Shown in pieces: positions 17,557-26,673 of a DNA stretch of 64,000 nucleotides. Source of the DNA: Henriciella sp045287255. GTDB lineage: Bacteria; Pseudomonadota; Alphaproteobacteria; Caulobacterales; Hyphomonadaceae. Position 1 is the first letter of the stretch. Every line of letters starts with the position of its first letter. The notes beneath the pieces were generated by a model, which was given only the letters and a program-made list of their open reading frames with translations, was not told where the DNA came from and made no database searches. Where the stretch lies: assembly GCF_045287255.1 (NCBI RefSeq), contig NZ_CP137142.1, forward strand, positions 2,232,001 through 2,296,000, given 5' to 3'. The position numbers and the translations under genes are program-made.

Positions 17557-17855
17557 TCTTCCGCAGGCGGTTTCAGACCCAGCTTGATCTCATTCAACTG
17601 CTCGGTGATCCGGAAGAGGACAATGTAAATCTCACAGATAAATCGCCAGAACAGGACTGAGATCAGCGCGAAGATTGGCGTGAGCAGGAACATACCCAGC
17701 CCGGTCATAAAACTATACCCCATGGCCTGCAGCGCCTGAAACAGCGAAGCTAGCGACGCCAGCGCAATAAAGACCAACCCAATGAAGTAGATGACGCGCA
17801 CAAGCACGCCCCCCATCAGTTTCTCAAAGCTCAGAAAACGATTTACAAAGTCCAT
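17553..17855 (-). CDS. DUF4282 membrane protein
   Basis: A 100-residue protein with two hydrophobic segments (VRVIYFIGLVFIALASL and GMFLLTPIFALISVLF), followed by the conserved-looking FWRFICEIYIVLFRITEQLNEI of DUF4282 proteins. Function is unknown. Its stop overlaps the end of thiE by 4 bases in convergent orientation. Confidence 0.8.
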   Translation of the reverse strand: MDFVNRFLSFEKLMGGVLVRVIYFIGLVFIALASLASLFQALQAMGYSFMTGLGMFLLTPIFALISVLFWRFICEIYIVLFRITEQLNEIKLGLKPPAED

Positions 17856-17978
17856 ATCTCAAACCCCCATTTGCTAGGACTTTCAGCTTTACCCAGCGTG
17901 ACCCCAATGTCTACAGAGAATTGACCATTATCGGTCGGGCCTTTACCTCCTGCTGCGAACACGAACAGGACGTTTCCC

Positions 17979-18545
17979 ATGGTCAAAATCAACGGCAACG
18001 AAATCAAGCCCAATATGGTCATTGAGCACAATGGCAGCGTATGGCGCGCCATGAAGTGCAATGCAGTCAAGCCCGGTAAGGGCGGCGCCTTCAATCAGGT
18101 TGAGATGCGCAACCTGTTCAATGGCTCAAAAGCCAATGAACGCTTCCGCGCCAACGAGACAGTTGAGCGTGTCCGGCTGGAACAGAAAGACTATCAGTAC
18201 CTGTTCGATGCTGGTGAAGCCTATGCCTTCATGGATCAGGAAAGCTTTGAACAGATCGAGCTGCAAAAGGATTTTGTCGGCGAAGATGGTGACTTCCTGC
18301 AGGATGGCATGACCGTCGAGATCGAGTTTTATGGTGAAACGCCAATTGGCGTTAAAGTCCCTGAGCAGGTGACGCTGACAGTTGAAGAAACCGAGCCTGT
18401 CGTAAAAGGCCAGACTGCGGCCAACTCTTTCAAGCCTGCTGTCTGCGACAATGGGGTGCGCGTCACGGTGCCACCTTTCATTGGGGTCGGCGAACGCGTC
18501 ATTGTCCAGACATCTGACCGCACCTATCTGCGCCGCGCCGACTAG
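17979..18545 (+). CDS. efp: Translation elongation factor P
   Basis: EF-P helps ribosomes pass polyproline stretches. The 188-residue product has the three-domain EF-P layout. In the first domain the loop KPGKGGAF places Lys34 at the tip, the residue that EpmA beta-lysylates in many bacteria. The C-terminal signature NGVRVTVPPFIGVGERVIVQT is present. It lies 13 bases before the inositol monophosphatase gene. Confidence 0.97.
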   Translation: MVKINGNEIKPNMVIEHNGSVWRAMKCNAVKPGKGGAFNQVEMRNLFNGSKANERFRANETVERVRLEQKDYQYLFDAGEAYAFMDQESFEQIELQKDFVGEDGDFLQDGMTVEIEFYGETPIGVKVPEQVTLTVEETEPVVKGQTAANSFKPAVCDNGVRVTVPPFIGVGERVIVQTSDRTYLRRAD

Positions 18546-18558
18546 GATTTAAAGTACA

Positions 18559-19377
18559 ATGTCTAAACCTTCCGCGCTCGGAAATGTTCTGATTGAGGCT
18601 GCCCGCAAGGCTGGCCGCTCGCTTGCCCGTGATTTCGGAGAAGTTGAGTTTTTGCAGGTCTCCAAAAAAGGCCCCGGTGATTTCGTTTCCAATGCCGACC
18701 ACCGTGCCGAGGAAATCATCTACGAACACCTGACAAAGGCCCGCCCCGGCTATGGCTTTGTCATGGAAGAGCGCGGTATTGTTGAAGGCAGCGATAAGAC
18801 CAATCGCTTCATTGTTGATCCGCTTGATGGCACGCTGAACTTCCTGCACGGACAACCACACTATGCAGTTTCCATCGCGCTGGAGCGTGAAGGCAAGCTC
18901 TATTCTGGTGTCGTTTATGACGTTTCCCGTAATGAGATTTTCTGGGGTGAAACCGGACGTGGCGCCTGGCTCGACCAACGCAAACTGCGCGTTGCCGGAC
19001 GCAAGCATATGGAACAATCCTTGTTCGCAACGGGGGCCCCCTGGTTTGGCAAAGCCCCAGAGGTCCATACCCGGTTTGCGCAGGAAGTTGCGGCAATGAC
19101 CCCCATCGTGGCTGGGATTCGCCGCAATGGCTCGGCTGCGCTTGACCTTGCCTGGGTTGCGGCGGGGCGTTTTGACGGTTTCTGGGAACGCGGCCTGCAG
19201 CCCTGGGATATTGCGGCAGGCATGATCCTCGTTCGTGAAGCGGGCGGGGTCACGACTGAGATTGATGGCGGCGACCCTCTGGTCACTGGCTCGATCATTT
19301 CAGCCAACGCTGACCTGCACCCAAAGCTTGAAAAGCAAATCCGCAAGGCCCCGTCCTTTGCCAGAGCCGCAGACTGA
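18559..19377 (+). CDS. Inositol monophosphatase family protein (SuhB-like)
   Basis: A 272-residue magnesium-dependent phosphatase of the IMPase/SuhB family. Metal ligands are seen in VDPLDGTLNFLHG and PWDIAAGMILVREAGG; the first-site glutamate is in VMEERGIVEG. The likely substrate is a sugar or inositol phosphate; SuhB in some bacteria also has an RNA-related role, which cannot be judged here. It is co-directional with efp and overlaps a small downstream gene. Confidence 0.9.
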   Translation: MSKPSALGNVLIEAARKAGRSLARDFGEVEFLQVSKKGPGDFVSNADHRAEEIIYEHLTKARPGYGFVMEERGIVEGSDKTNRFIVDPLDGTLNFLHGQPHYAVSIALEREGKLYSGVVYDVSRNEIFWGETGRGAWLDQRKLRVAGRKHMEQSLFATGAPWFGKAPEVHTRFAQEVAAMTPIVAGIRRNGSAALDLAWVAAGRFDGFWERGLQPWDIAAGMILVREAGGVTTEIDGGDPLVTGSIISANADLHPKLEKQIRKAPSFARAAD

Positions 19378-19558
19378 TCCGAACCTCCCTGAGGAAAAAC
19401 GCGGGCCAATTGCACGGCTACGCGGAGGCATCCGCTGGCTGAATGCCAACAAGAAACGGTTTTTCTGGTGGTGGATCGCCTATCAGGCCGTCAAAGGCAC
19501 ACTTACGCTCAGCCTGATCTGGATCCCGTTATTGATCCTCTGGCTGCGCGGCAATTAA
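19358..19558 (+). CDS. Small membrane protein overlapping the IMPase gene
   Basis: The frame encodes IARLRGGIRWLNANKKRFFWWWIAYQ followed by a hydrophobic LTLSLIWIPLLILWL, a basic region and then one membrane helix. A TTG at 19358, with AAGG shortly upstream, gives a 66-residue protein and is my preferred start. The frame also stays open further upstream inside the IMPase gene. No family is recognised. It ends 24 bases from the end of eno in convergent orientation. Confidence 0.5.
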   Translation: MPEPQTDPNLPEEKRGPIARLRGGIRWLNANKKRFFWWWIAYQAVKGTLTLSLIWIPLLILWLRGN

Positions 19559-19582
19559 GCCCGCAGCCAGAAGCAAATTCGT

Positions 19583-20857
19583 TTAGGCGTTGATCAGTGC
19601 GCCACCAGCGTAAAGTGCGGCTGCGCCCAGTTCTTCCTCAATCCGGATCAGCTGGTTGTATTTCGCCAGTCTGTCAGAGCGCGCCAGTGACCCGGTTTTG
19701 ATCTGGCCACAGTTCACCGCCACAGCGAGGTCAGCGATTGTTGCATCCTCGGTCTCACCAGAACGGTGAGACATGACCGCAGTATAGGCATGACGGTGGG
19801 CCAGTTCGACCGCATCAAGTGTTTCAGATAGCGTGCCGATCTGATTGACCTTAACCAGGATGGAATTCGCTGCGCCGCGCTGCAGGCCAAGCGCCAGACG
19901 CTCCGGATTGGTCACGAACAGATCATCTCCAACCAGCTGGCAACGGTCGCCAACCATCTCGGTCAGGATCGCCCAACCATCCCAATCATCCTCGGCCATA
20001 CCGTCTTCGATCGACACGATCGGATAGGTATCGACCAGGTTGGTGAGGTATTTCGCCATACCCTCGGCATCGAGGGTCTTATCCTCACCCGCCAGAACGT
20101 ATTTGCCATCCTTGTAGAACTCAGTCGAAGCTGCATCGAGGGCGAGCATAACATCTTCACCCGGTGCGTAGCCCGCCGTCTCGATAGACTTCATAATGAA
20201 ATCAAGCGCTTCATTGGTAGAGCCGATATTTGGCGCGAAGCCGCCCTCGTCACCCACGCCTGTATTATGCCCGGCATCCTGCAGTGTCTTTTTCAGCGTG
20301 TGGAAGATTTCAGAGCCGATGCGTACGCTGTCAGCAATGCTTTCAGCATTGACCGGCATGATCATGAATTCCTGAATATCGATCGGGTTATCGGCATGCT
20401 CACCGCCATTGATGATGTTCATCATCGGGGTTGGCAGGATACGCGCATTGGTGCCGCCCATATAGCGGTAGAGCGGCAGACCGCAGCTTTCAGCAGCTGC
20501 CTTGGCGGTTGCCATTGAGACACCAAGGATGGCATTCGCGCCAAGGCGTTTCTTGTTCTCAGTGCCATCCAGCTCGATCATCAGGCCATCGATCAGGCGC
20601 TGATCCGTCGCGTCGAGGCCTTCCAACTCGTTGGCAATCTCGCCATTCACGGCATCGACCGCATCGAGAACGCCCTTGCCCTTATAGGCCTCGCCGCCAT
20701 CGCGCAGTTCATGGGCTTCATGAACGCCTGTAGAGGCCCCGGACGGCACCGCAGCGCGACCAAAGGAACCGTCCTCAAGGGTCACATCAACCTCAACCGT
20801 CGGGTTACCCCGGCTATCGAGAATCTGGCGGGCGTGAATATCAACAATCTCGCTCAT
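19583..20857 (-). CDS. eno: Enolase
   Basis: Enolase interconverts 2-phosphoglycerate and phosphoenolpyruvate. The 424-residue product starts IVDIHARQILDSRGNPTVEV. It carries GASTG, the magnesium ligands around LALDAASTEF, SIEDGMAEDDW and VGDDLFVTN, the catalytic lysine in ILVKVNQIG, and SHRSGETED. AAGGA precedes the ATG. The gene stands alone between convergent and divergent neighbours. Confidence 0.98.
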   Translation of the reverse strand: MSEIVDIHARQILDSRGNPTVEVDVTLEDGSFGRAAVPSGASTGVHEAHELRDGGEAYKGKGVLDAVDAVNGEIANELEGLDATDQRLIDGLMIELDGTENKKRLGANAILGVSMATAKAAAESCGLPLYRYMGGTNARILPTPMMNIINGGEHADNPIDIQEFMIMPVNAESIADSVRIGSEIFHTLKKTLQDAGHNTGVGDEGGFAPNIGSTNEALDFIMKSIETAGYAPGEDVMLALDAASTEFYKDGKYVLAGEDKTLDAEGMAKYLTNLVDTYPIVSIEDGMAEDDWDGWAILTEMVGDRCQLVGDDLFVTNPERLALGLQRGAANSILVKVNQIGTLSETLDAVELAHRHAYTAVMSHRSGETEDATIADLAVAVNCGQIKTGSLARSDRLAKYNQLIRIEEELGAAALYAGGALINA

Positions 20858-21005
20858 GGCGGGGTCCTTCTTGGGAGGGAAACAAAGTTGCGGCCCGCTC
20901 TAATCCCCTGCGCTGACAAGGGCAAGCCTCCCAACCCTTTCGATTAGGCCGACTCCGCCTAAGCTAGCTCTGAGAGAGGTTCAAAATCACAAAGGGGTAT
21001 CCATT

Positions 21006-22040
21006 ATGTTGGGTGAAATTCTTGCCGAGGTCTTCTCGGTCAGCGGGCTGTTTACGCTGTTCGCACTCTTGCTGCTGCAGGCGGTCCTGGGCTTCGACAA
21101 CTTGCTCTACATCACCATCGAATCGAAACGGGTCGGCCCGGAAAAAGCGAGCAGTGTTGCCCGATGGGGGATCGGCATCGCGGTCGCCCTGCGCATCATA
21201 CTACTGATTGTCATTGTAAACCTGTTTGCGCTCCTGGCCGAGCCTTTGTTTGAGACACATATAAATGGCCTCATCGAAGGGGAGTTTACGCTGCAGGCCC
21301 TGGTAACCCTACTGGGGGGCGGGTTCATTATTTATACAGCGATCAAAGAGATCCATCACCTGCTCGCCGTTGATCATATTGAGCATACGGAAGGGTCAAA
21401 GAGTAAATCTGTTGTTCAGGCCGTGGCCATGATTGTGGCAATGAACCTGGTTTTCTCTTTCGATTCCATCCTGTCAGCGATGGCCATTGCGAACGTAGAA
21501 GTTGCGAACATCGTTAACGCGGCAGGCCAGACGCTGACACAAGTGAGTGCAGGCCTGATTCAGGGCGGCGTGTTTGAAGGCACGGTGCAGGAATGCAAGG
21601 CTTATCTAATCGCCAACCCGGTTACTGGAGCTATCGGCTGCGAACCCGCTAAAGATTATCAAGTGTGGATCATGGCGATTGCGATTATCGCTTCAGGCAT
21701 CGTGATGATCCTGCTGGCTGACTATGTCGCTGACTTCCTGAAGAAGAACCGCATGTATGAGGTACTCGGCCTGTTTATCCTGTTTCTGGTCGGTGTCCTG
21801 CTGGTAACAGAGGGCGCACATCTGGCCCACTTGAAACTGTTCGGCTTCCCGATTGAAGCGATGAGTAAAGCCAGCTTCTATCTCGTCGTTGGGACTTTGG
21901 TGGTGACGGACATTATCTCCACCAATTACCAGAAACGCCTCTGGGCCCAGCGCGAGGCTGAACTGCGCTCTACCAGCAATGTCGATGAAACAATCAAGGC
22001 GATTGACGCTCACATCGAAAAGCACGGCAATATTGGATAG
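21006..22040 (+). CDS. TerC family integral membrane protein
   Basis: A 344-residue polytopic protein of the TerC family, proposed to export metal ions such as manganese. Two family repeats are visible: LQAVLGFDNLLYI near residue 25, and MNLVFSFDSILSAMA near residue 150, each with an intramembrane Asp. The C-terminal third has further helices (VWIMAIAIIASGIVMILLADYVADFLKK and LGLFILFLVGVLLVTEGAHL). A loop of about 60 residues between helices, with two cysteines (ECKAYL and GCEPAK), is longer than in short TerC proteins. AAGGGG precedes the ATG. Confidence 0.88.
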   Translation: MLGEILAEVFSVSGLFTLFALLLLQAVLGFDNLLYITIESKRVGPEKASSVARWGIGIAVALRIILLIVIVNLFALLAEPLFETHINGLIEGEFTLQALVTLLGGGFIIYTAIKEIHHLLAVDHIEHTEGSKSKSVVQAVAMIVAMNLVFSFDSILSAMAIANVEVANIVNAAGQTLTQVSAGLIQGGVFEGTVQECKAYLIANPVTGAIGCEPAKDYQVWIMAIAIIASGIVMILLADYVADFLKKNRMYEVLGLFILFLVGVLLVTEGAHLAHLKLFGFPIEAMSKASFYLVVGTLVVTDIISTNYQKRLWAQREAELRSTSNVDETIKAIDAHIEKHGNIG

Positions 22041-22046
22041 ATGCGT

Positions 22047-23069
22047 CTAGCGATCCGGTCCTTGGTCCTTGATCAGGGATCGGTTCATGCCAGTGATCTT
22101 AACCGCGATCTTGTTGCCTTTACGGCCAATGTCACCCTCGAGCACCACTGGGCCATCCCGCCCGCCAGAGAGCACTTCAACGGGTTGGTCGGTTGGCAGG
22201 CCCAGCAAAAGTGTCGATCCAGCTTTGAGTGCGGTAATCTTGCTCAAGGGGACATTCAGACTGGCAATTCGCGCAGTCAGCATCGCGGTCACGGGCAAGG
22301 CTCTGGGCACAATGTCAGGCTTAACCGAGACCTCCCCCATCTGGGATGCAATCACGGTCATTGTCGTGTCGAGCCCCGGGGCCTCAACCGTAAACTCGGA
22401 TCGAACCAAAGCATCTCCGGTCATCAGGCTCGCGACATAAGCCATATCGGTTTCAATCGCGATCAGGCGCAACTCTCTTTGAACGGCCTCGCCCAATGGC
22501 GCCAGCAACTGCTCCAGCAGCGCGCAATCAATCGCGCTGAGCGTCCAGCCATCACCGACCCGGCCTGTATCCATAACCGCAGGTGGCGCGCCACAAGCCT
22601 TGGCAATAATCGCATCGGCCAAGCGCCCTGGCAGAAGGATCATGGCACAGACTGTCTGATCCCGTGCACCAAAACACAAAGCCGCCCCCTGCCCGGCCGG
22701 TATCTGCCCGCGGAGGCCTGCATCGCCGAGACGTTCAGTATTCTTCAAACCTACAGCGGCTTTGACGCCGCTGCATTGGCCAAGCGTCAATGACAGGCGC
22801 GCCGCCATTTGCCCCGCCTGCAGGCGCAGTTCACGCGCGGCTTTTTCTTCTGCTGTTGGCAGAGCCGGAATTTTCCGAGCCTCAACACTTTGCGGATCGA
22901 CATCCGCTTCACCCGGCATATCGCTCAGGTCCGGACGCAACAGCGCCTCAATCTCCGCGGAGGTCAACACACCCTTTGCGGTCGGAATGGGACGGTCAGG
23001 GTCCATCATCTCGTCGTCTGAGCCGATGGCCCAGTCCATATCTGTTCCAGAAGGAGACTCACCGCGCAT
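22047..23069 (-). CDS. FliM-like flagellar motor switch protein
   Basis: A 340-residue protein. It starts with a CheY-binding-like peptide region and VLTSAEIEALLRPD, the FliM N-terminal motif (L-S-x-x-E-I-D-A-L-L). The middle domain is divergent. The C-terminus has a SpoA/FliN-type fold (LTARIASLNVPLSKITALKAGSTLLLGL...GRKGNKIAVKITG). It probably forms part of the C-ring, controlling rotation. The middle domain lacks clear family landmarks, so it could be a secondary FliM/FliN paralogue. An alternative ATG lies 10 codons in (23039). No other flagellar gene is nearby. Confidence 0.75.
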   Translation of the reverse strand: MRGESPSGTDMDWAIGSDDEMMDPDRPIPTAKGVLTSAEIEALLRPDLSDMPGEADVDPQSVEARKIPALPTAEEKAARELRLQAGQMAARLSLTLGQCSGVKAAVGLKNTERLGDAGLRGQIPAGQGAALCFGARDQTVCAMILLPGRLADAIIAKACGAPPAVMDTGRVGDGWTLSAIDCALLEQLLAPLGEAVQRELRLIAIETDMAYVASLMTGDALVRSEFTVEAPGLDTTMTVIASQMGEVSVKPDIVPRALPVTAMLTARIASLNVPLSKITALKAGSTLLLGLPTDQPVEVLSGGRDGPVVLEGDIGRKGNKIAVKITGMNRSLIKDQGPDR

Positions 23070-23129
23070 ACCAATCGAACCTTAGGGTCCGGACACAAGC
23101 GTCCGAATCAGTTCTTGGAGTCGAAACGG

Positions 23130-23144
23130 TTAACAGCGCGTTAG
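23130..23144. promoter_or_regulatory. CtrA-like half-site pair upstream of the FliM-like gene
   Basis: TTAA at 23130-23133 and TTAG at 23141-23144 are separated by 7 bases, one mismatch from the CtrA consensus TTAA-N7-TTAA. The site lies about 60 bases upstream of the FliM-like start. CtrA controls flagellar genes in related alphaproteobacteria. The match is short and could be chance. Confidence 0.4.
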
Positions 23145-23188
23145 GGATTTAAGAAAACGGAAAGATTTTGCGCAGGACAATCTGCAAA

Positions 23189-23605
23189 TCAGTCGTCGCG
23201 TACGGTCCGTTCATTACGCTCGTGGCGCTCCTGGGCCTCAAGGCTTAATGTCGCTGTCGGGCGCGCCTCAAGGCGACGCAGACCAATTGGCTCGCCGGTA
23301 TCATCACAATAGCCATAAGTGCCCGCTTCGATCCGCCGGATGGCCGCGTCAATCTTGGAGATCAGCTTGCGCTGACGGTCGCGCGTGCGCAGCTCAAGCG
23401 CCTTATCACTTTCAGAAGAGGCCCGGTCGACCAGATCAGGATGGTTGGACGATTCTTCCTGCAGGTTTGAAATGGTTTCCTTCGCCCCGTTCAGGATTTC
23501 ATCTTTCCAATTTTCCAGCTTCTGACGGAAGTACGCCTTCTGCTTGGGATTCATAAAATCCTCGTCCGCAGACGGCGTATAGTCAGCTAGGTCGATCTTA
23601 GACAT
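23189..23605 (-). CDS. dksA: DksA-type RNA polymerase-binding factor
   Basis: DksA binds the RNA polymerase secondary channel and works with ppGpp. The 138-residue product has an N-terminal coiled-coil with the tip region VDRASSESDKALELRTRDR (Asp and Ala near the tip, as in DksA). A zinc-finger-like C-terminus reads YGYCDDTGEPIGLRRLEARPTA. Only the first of the four classical zinc cysteines is kept, as is common in alphaproteobacterial DksA, so the fold may not bind zinc. Confidence 0.9.
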   Translation of the reverse strand: MSKIDLADYTPSADEDFMNPKQKAYFRQKLENWKDEILNGAKETISNLQEESSNHPDLVDRASSESDKALELRTRDRQRKLISKIDAAIRRIEAGTYGYCDDTGEPIGLRRLEARPTATLSLEAQERHERNERTVRDD

Positions 23606-23736
23606 GAATCAGCACCTCTACTGTTATGGCGCGCCGTATACTGGACAGAACGCCATTTCGCAATTGGCAATATTCAGGCCAACCTGAGCAGGCGCCGAAT
23701 ATCTGACAGATAGAAGGCAATTATGGCAGGTCCATG

Positions 23737-23767
23737 CCAATCACATGACTGTGATTGGGCAATCACA
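23737..23767. repeat. Nested inverted repeats just after the AsmA gene
   Basis: CCAATCACA (23737-23745), TGTGATTGG (23750-23758) and CAATCACA (23760-23767) form two alternative perfect hairpins sharing the central arm, with 4- and 2-base gaps. The last base is 2 bases from the AsmA stop. No T-run follows on either strand, so a classical terminator is not supported. It could act as a factor-dependent stop or a binding site. Confidence 0.55.
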
Positions 23768-23768
23768 T

Positions 23769-26339
23769 CTACTCGGAATCTTCATCTTTTTTGTCTTCCC
23801 CAAAGATTGCGCCAAACGCTTCATCCAAGACCCGGTCGCGAACCTGCTCTTCAACGCTTGGTTGCTCCCCGGTCTCAGTCGTCTCATTCGGCTCTGAAGG
23901 CTGCACAGCTGGTTGAGTCTGACGACCACCACCAACGACCTCTCCAATCAAACCACCAAGTGGCCCCTCAATCTGGCTGGTGATCTCGTCCGCCACTTGC
24001 CCGCGTGCCCGCGCGACCAGTTCCTGCTGCACAGCCGCTGAATCGAGGCCATAGCTTAGATTCGTCCATGAACCCGAAATCCGCACCGGGATTGGAATAC
24101 CTGAAACACCGATGGTCTGGCCGCCGCCCTGCGCGCTTTGATCAACACGCGGAACAAGGCGTACATCAATCGTCTGCGCGCCCAGATCAATTGTGCCAGA
24201 CCCAGTTACGCCAACCACAGGATTGTCGAGCCGCAGCTCCTGGATTGTCGCAACGCCATTCTCGAAACTCAAGCCACTGAGCATTTCAGTAAAATCGGTT
24301 TCTGCCTGCGGTGAAATCGCATCCTGAAAACTCGCAAGGCTCAGTTCCCCACTGGTCAACATACCTTGCAGATTATCCGCCGACCGTACCATTTGGGCCA
24401 GATTGATACCACGCAAGGCACCATCGTTCAGCGTCGTATCAAAGCTGCCGTCTAACCCTTCAACCAGTGCTTTCAGGCTGTTGCCCGATGAGGTCAGATC
24501 AACATTTACCTCCCCAACGCCGCCAAGACCATCAAACCCGGTCAGTGCGTCCAGCATCTTGCGCGCGGCAATCCCGCTTGCCCCGGCTTTAAAGCTCAGG
24601 CTTGGCTCTGCACGCGATGCATCCAGCACCATGTCACCAGCCCAACCGCCATCAAACGCGCGAAACCCCGGTTGGTCATCGGCGCGACGGAATAGAGCCT
24701 GCAAACGGCCATTGCTCAAACCGACACTCAGAAGCGCGTCTTCCAGCGTGATTGTATTCAATGTGACCGATCCGGCATTCAGCGTCAGGTCTGCATCAAC
24801 CGCCTTCAGGCCATCCAGTGCTAACGGAGTGTCATCCCATCCCGTTGACTGAGCCTGTGCCGCATTCGGGTCAGCTTCACTGGTTCCAAGGAACGGTGTC
24901 AGGTCAAGGCTCGGCATGGTCAGGTCAGCCGTCACTTTTGGTCGCGCCCCGCGCATATCAGCACCTAGCTTGCCAGCCGCGGTCAGATCATCGAGTTGCA
25001 AGTCCATGTCGGCGAGAGAAAGAGCGGCAAACGTCCCGCTGGCATTGCCACCAAGGCTAAAGCTCCGCAGGGTTTCACCTTCCGGCATCTCTACAGCCAT
25101 TGCGCTGAGCAGGCCTCGCAAGTCTTCACTGCTCGCTGAAATCTGCCCGTTCAGGGACCCTGCTCCAGAAAGCCCAAGCGCGCCCCTGAAGCCCGCGTCC
25201 AGCAAATCCCCGGAATGGGTCATCACAACATTGCTAAGCTGCAATCCACTCACAGGACCTGATACAGAGGCACTGAAATCCAGATCCTCGACAATTGTCA
25301 GTGCTGCAATCTCTTGCCCCGGCTTGAACAATTGTGAGGGCGTATCGGCTTTCACCTCAACCTGGCCGTCCAGCATAGGCTCAGCGCTAAGGGAAAGTTT
25401 CCCCGTATAATCGATCTGCATACCATCAGCGCGTAACTCAGTCTTGCTCAAGTCAATCTGTAGGGCATCTGCCAAGCCACTGACCCGCCCCTTCGCCTCA
25501 AACCCTTTCAGGGCTTCTGACCGGATTGGAAGATCAGCACCAACGAGCGCCAGAATTGTTCCCAAAGTCTGCGAGCCCGCCTCAAAGCCACCATCCAGTT
25601 CAATGACATCACCAAGCGTGACGGCTCCATCATAGCTGACGGAACCAAAATCGGTCGCCAGAGATGCAACCAGAGAGGCCGGGCGCTGATTGGTCAGATC
25701 ATCAATCGTATCGAGATCAATTTCATAGGCAAACGCCTGCCCGTTCAGGCGCCCACGCCCGCTCGACAGGAGCGGCTCATCCAAGGCTGTGAGCTTGGCT
25801 TCCATATTCACTTCGGTCAGGGCGTACTCAGTGCCAGCCTGACGGTCGGCATAGAAGACAGCAGCATTCTGTAAACGCGCCCGCGCGATGGTCGTCTGAA
25901 AGCCCCCTGATCCCTCTTGTGTCTCCTCCGGGATGCTTTCAGCATCGCCCACACTTTCGAAAATCCAGTTCGCTTCGCCATTCTCTAACCGCTCCAGAGA
26001 GACGGTTGCGTCAGACAAAGTGATCTCACCAACCTCAACACGCTGCGAGAAGAGCGGCCAAAGCTTCAGGCTGGCTTTGAAGGCACCAGCCTCAATCATA
26101 TTCTCAGCGCTAAACCCTTCCGGATTTGAAATCGTCGCACCATCAATCTTCACCGATATCCGTGGAAAAATGGATAGGGATGGATCACCCGTTAGGGTAA
26201 CCTCACGTCCCGTGGCATTCGCCGCAGCCTTTTCAATCTGGGCCTTGTACACTGAAGACGGGATCAGAAAAGGCACCACAGCGATCACGATCAGCAAGAG
26301 TGCAACGATGATCCCCAAGACTATCAACACACGTTTCAT
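23769..26339 (-). CDS. AsmA family protein
   Basis: An 856-residue AsmA-type protein: one N-terminal membrane anchor (VLIVLGIIVALLLIVIAVVPFL), then a long beta-rich periplasmic chain. The first domain has YKAQIEKAAANATGREVTLTGDPSLSIFPRISV, the typical AsmA start. Near the C-terminus, VGVTGSGTIDLGAQTIDVRLVPRVD and IPVRISGSWTNLSYGLD match the AsmA_2 region. The tail is acidic and Gln/Glu-rich. Family members are thought to move lipids between envelope membranes. ATG at 26339 is preferred to a GTG four codons earlier. Confidence 0.88.
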   Translation of the reverse strand: MKRVLIVLGIIVALLLIVIAVVPFLIPSSVYKAQIEKAAANATGREVTLTGDPSLSIFPRISVKIDGATISNPEGFSAENMIEAGAFKASLKLWPLFSQRVEVGEITLSDATVSLERLENGEANWIFESVGDAESIPEETQEGSGGFQTTIARARLQNAAVFYADRQAGTEYALTEVNMEAKLTALDEPLLSSGRGRLNGQAFAYEIDLDTIDDLTNQRPASLVASLATDFGSVSYDGAVTLGDVIELDGGFEAGSQTLGTILALVGADLPIRSEALKGFEAKGRVSGLADALQIDLSKTELRADGMQIDYTGKLSLSAEPMLDGQVEVKADTPSQLFKPGQEIAALTIVEDLDFSASVSGPVSGLQLSNVVMTHSGDLLDAGFRGALGLSGAGSLNGQISASSEDLRGLLSAMAVEMPEGETLRSFSLGGNASGTFAALSLADMDLQLDDLTAAGKLGADMRGARPKVTADLTMPSLDLTPFLGTSEADPNAAQAQSTGWDDTPLALDGLKAVDADLTLNAGSVTLNTITLEDALLSVGLSNGRLQALFRRADDQPGFRAFDGGWAGDMVLDASRAEPSLSFKAGASGIAARKMLDALTGFDGLGGVGEVNVDLTSSGNSLKALVEGLDGSFDTTLNDGALRGINLAQMVRSADNLQGMLTSGELSLASFQDAISPQAETDFTEMLSGLSFENGVATIQELRLDNPVVGVTGSGTIDLGAQTIDVRLVPRVDQSAQGGGQTIGVSGIPIPVRISGSWTNLSYGLDSAAVQQELVARARGQVADEITSQIEGPLGGLIGEVVGGGRQTQPAVQPSEPNETTETGEQPSVEEQVRDRVLDEAFGAIFGEDKKDEDSE

Positions 26340-26480
26340 CAGCGAAAACACCTCATTTTACGGTCAGTTTCGGTTTCTATGTGCAATCCATGTCAAAGTC
26401 ATGGCAATTGATGCTTGACCGGCAGAATAGTGCCGTCTAAATCAGCGCTTCACCGCCACGGTGGTGACCCGAAGAAATGC

Positions 26481-26557
26481 GCGGGTGTAGCTCAGTTGGT
26501 TAGAGTACCGGCCTGTCACGCCGGGGGTCGCGGGTTCGAGTCCCGTCACTCGCGCCA
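26481..26557 (+). tRNA. tRNA-Asp (anticodon GTC)
   Basis: A full cloverleaf is visible: acceptor stem GCGGGTG paired with CACTCGC, D-arm around GCTCAGTTGGTTAGAGT, anticodon stem CCGGC/GCCGG with loop CTGTCAC (anticodon GTC at 26515-26517), T-arm GCGGGTTCGAGTCCCGT, discriminator G and encoded CCA. The tyrosine recombinase gene follows after 116 bases, so the 3' end probably served as the insertion site of the element that fills the rest of the window. Confidence 0.96.
26525..26557. other. Inferred attL: 3' end of tRNA-Asp
   Basis: The 3' part of the tRNA (T-arm, acceptor and CCA) directly precedes an integrase gene reading away from it, the usual layout of an attL left by a tRNA-targeting tyrosine recombinase. 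No second copy of this stretch is seen in the window, so attR would lie to the right of 64000. The core length is inferred. Confidence 0.4.
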
Positions 26558-26673
26558 TTTCTCAAAATAATTCCTCAGAAAAATCAAGGGTTTAGATCGA
26601 GAGATGGCGCGGTTTCCGCATGTTTTTCGAAAAGTGGGATACAAATTGGATACAAAATGGGATACAGTGGCGT

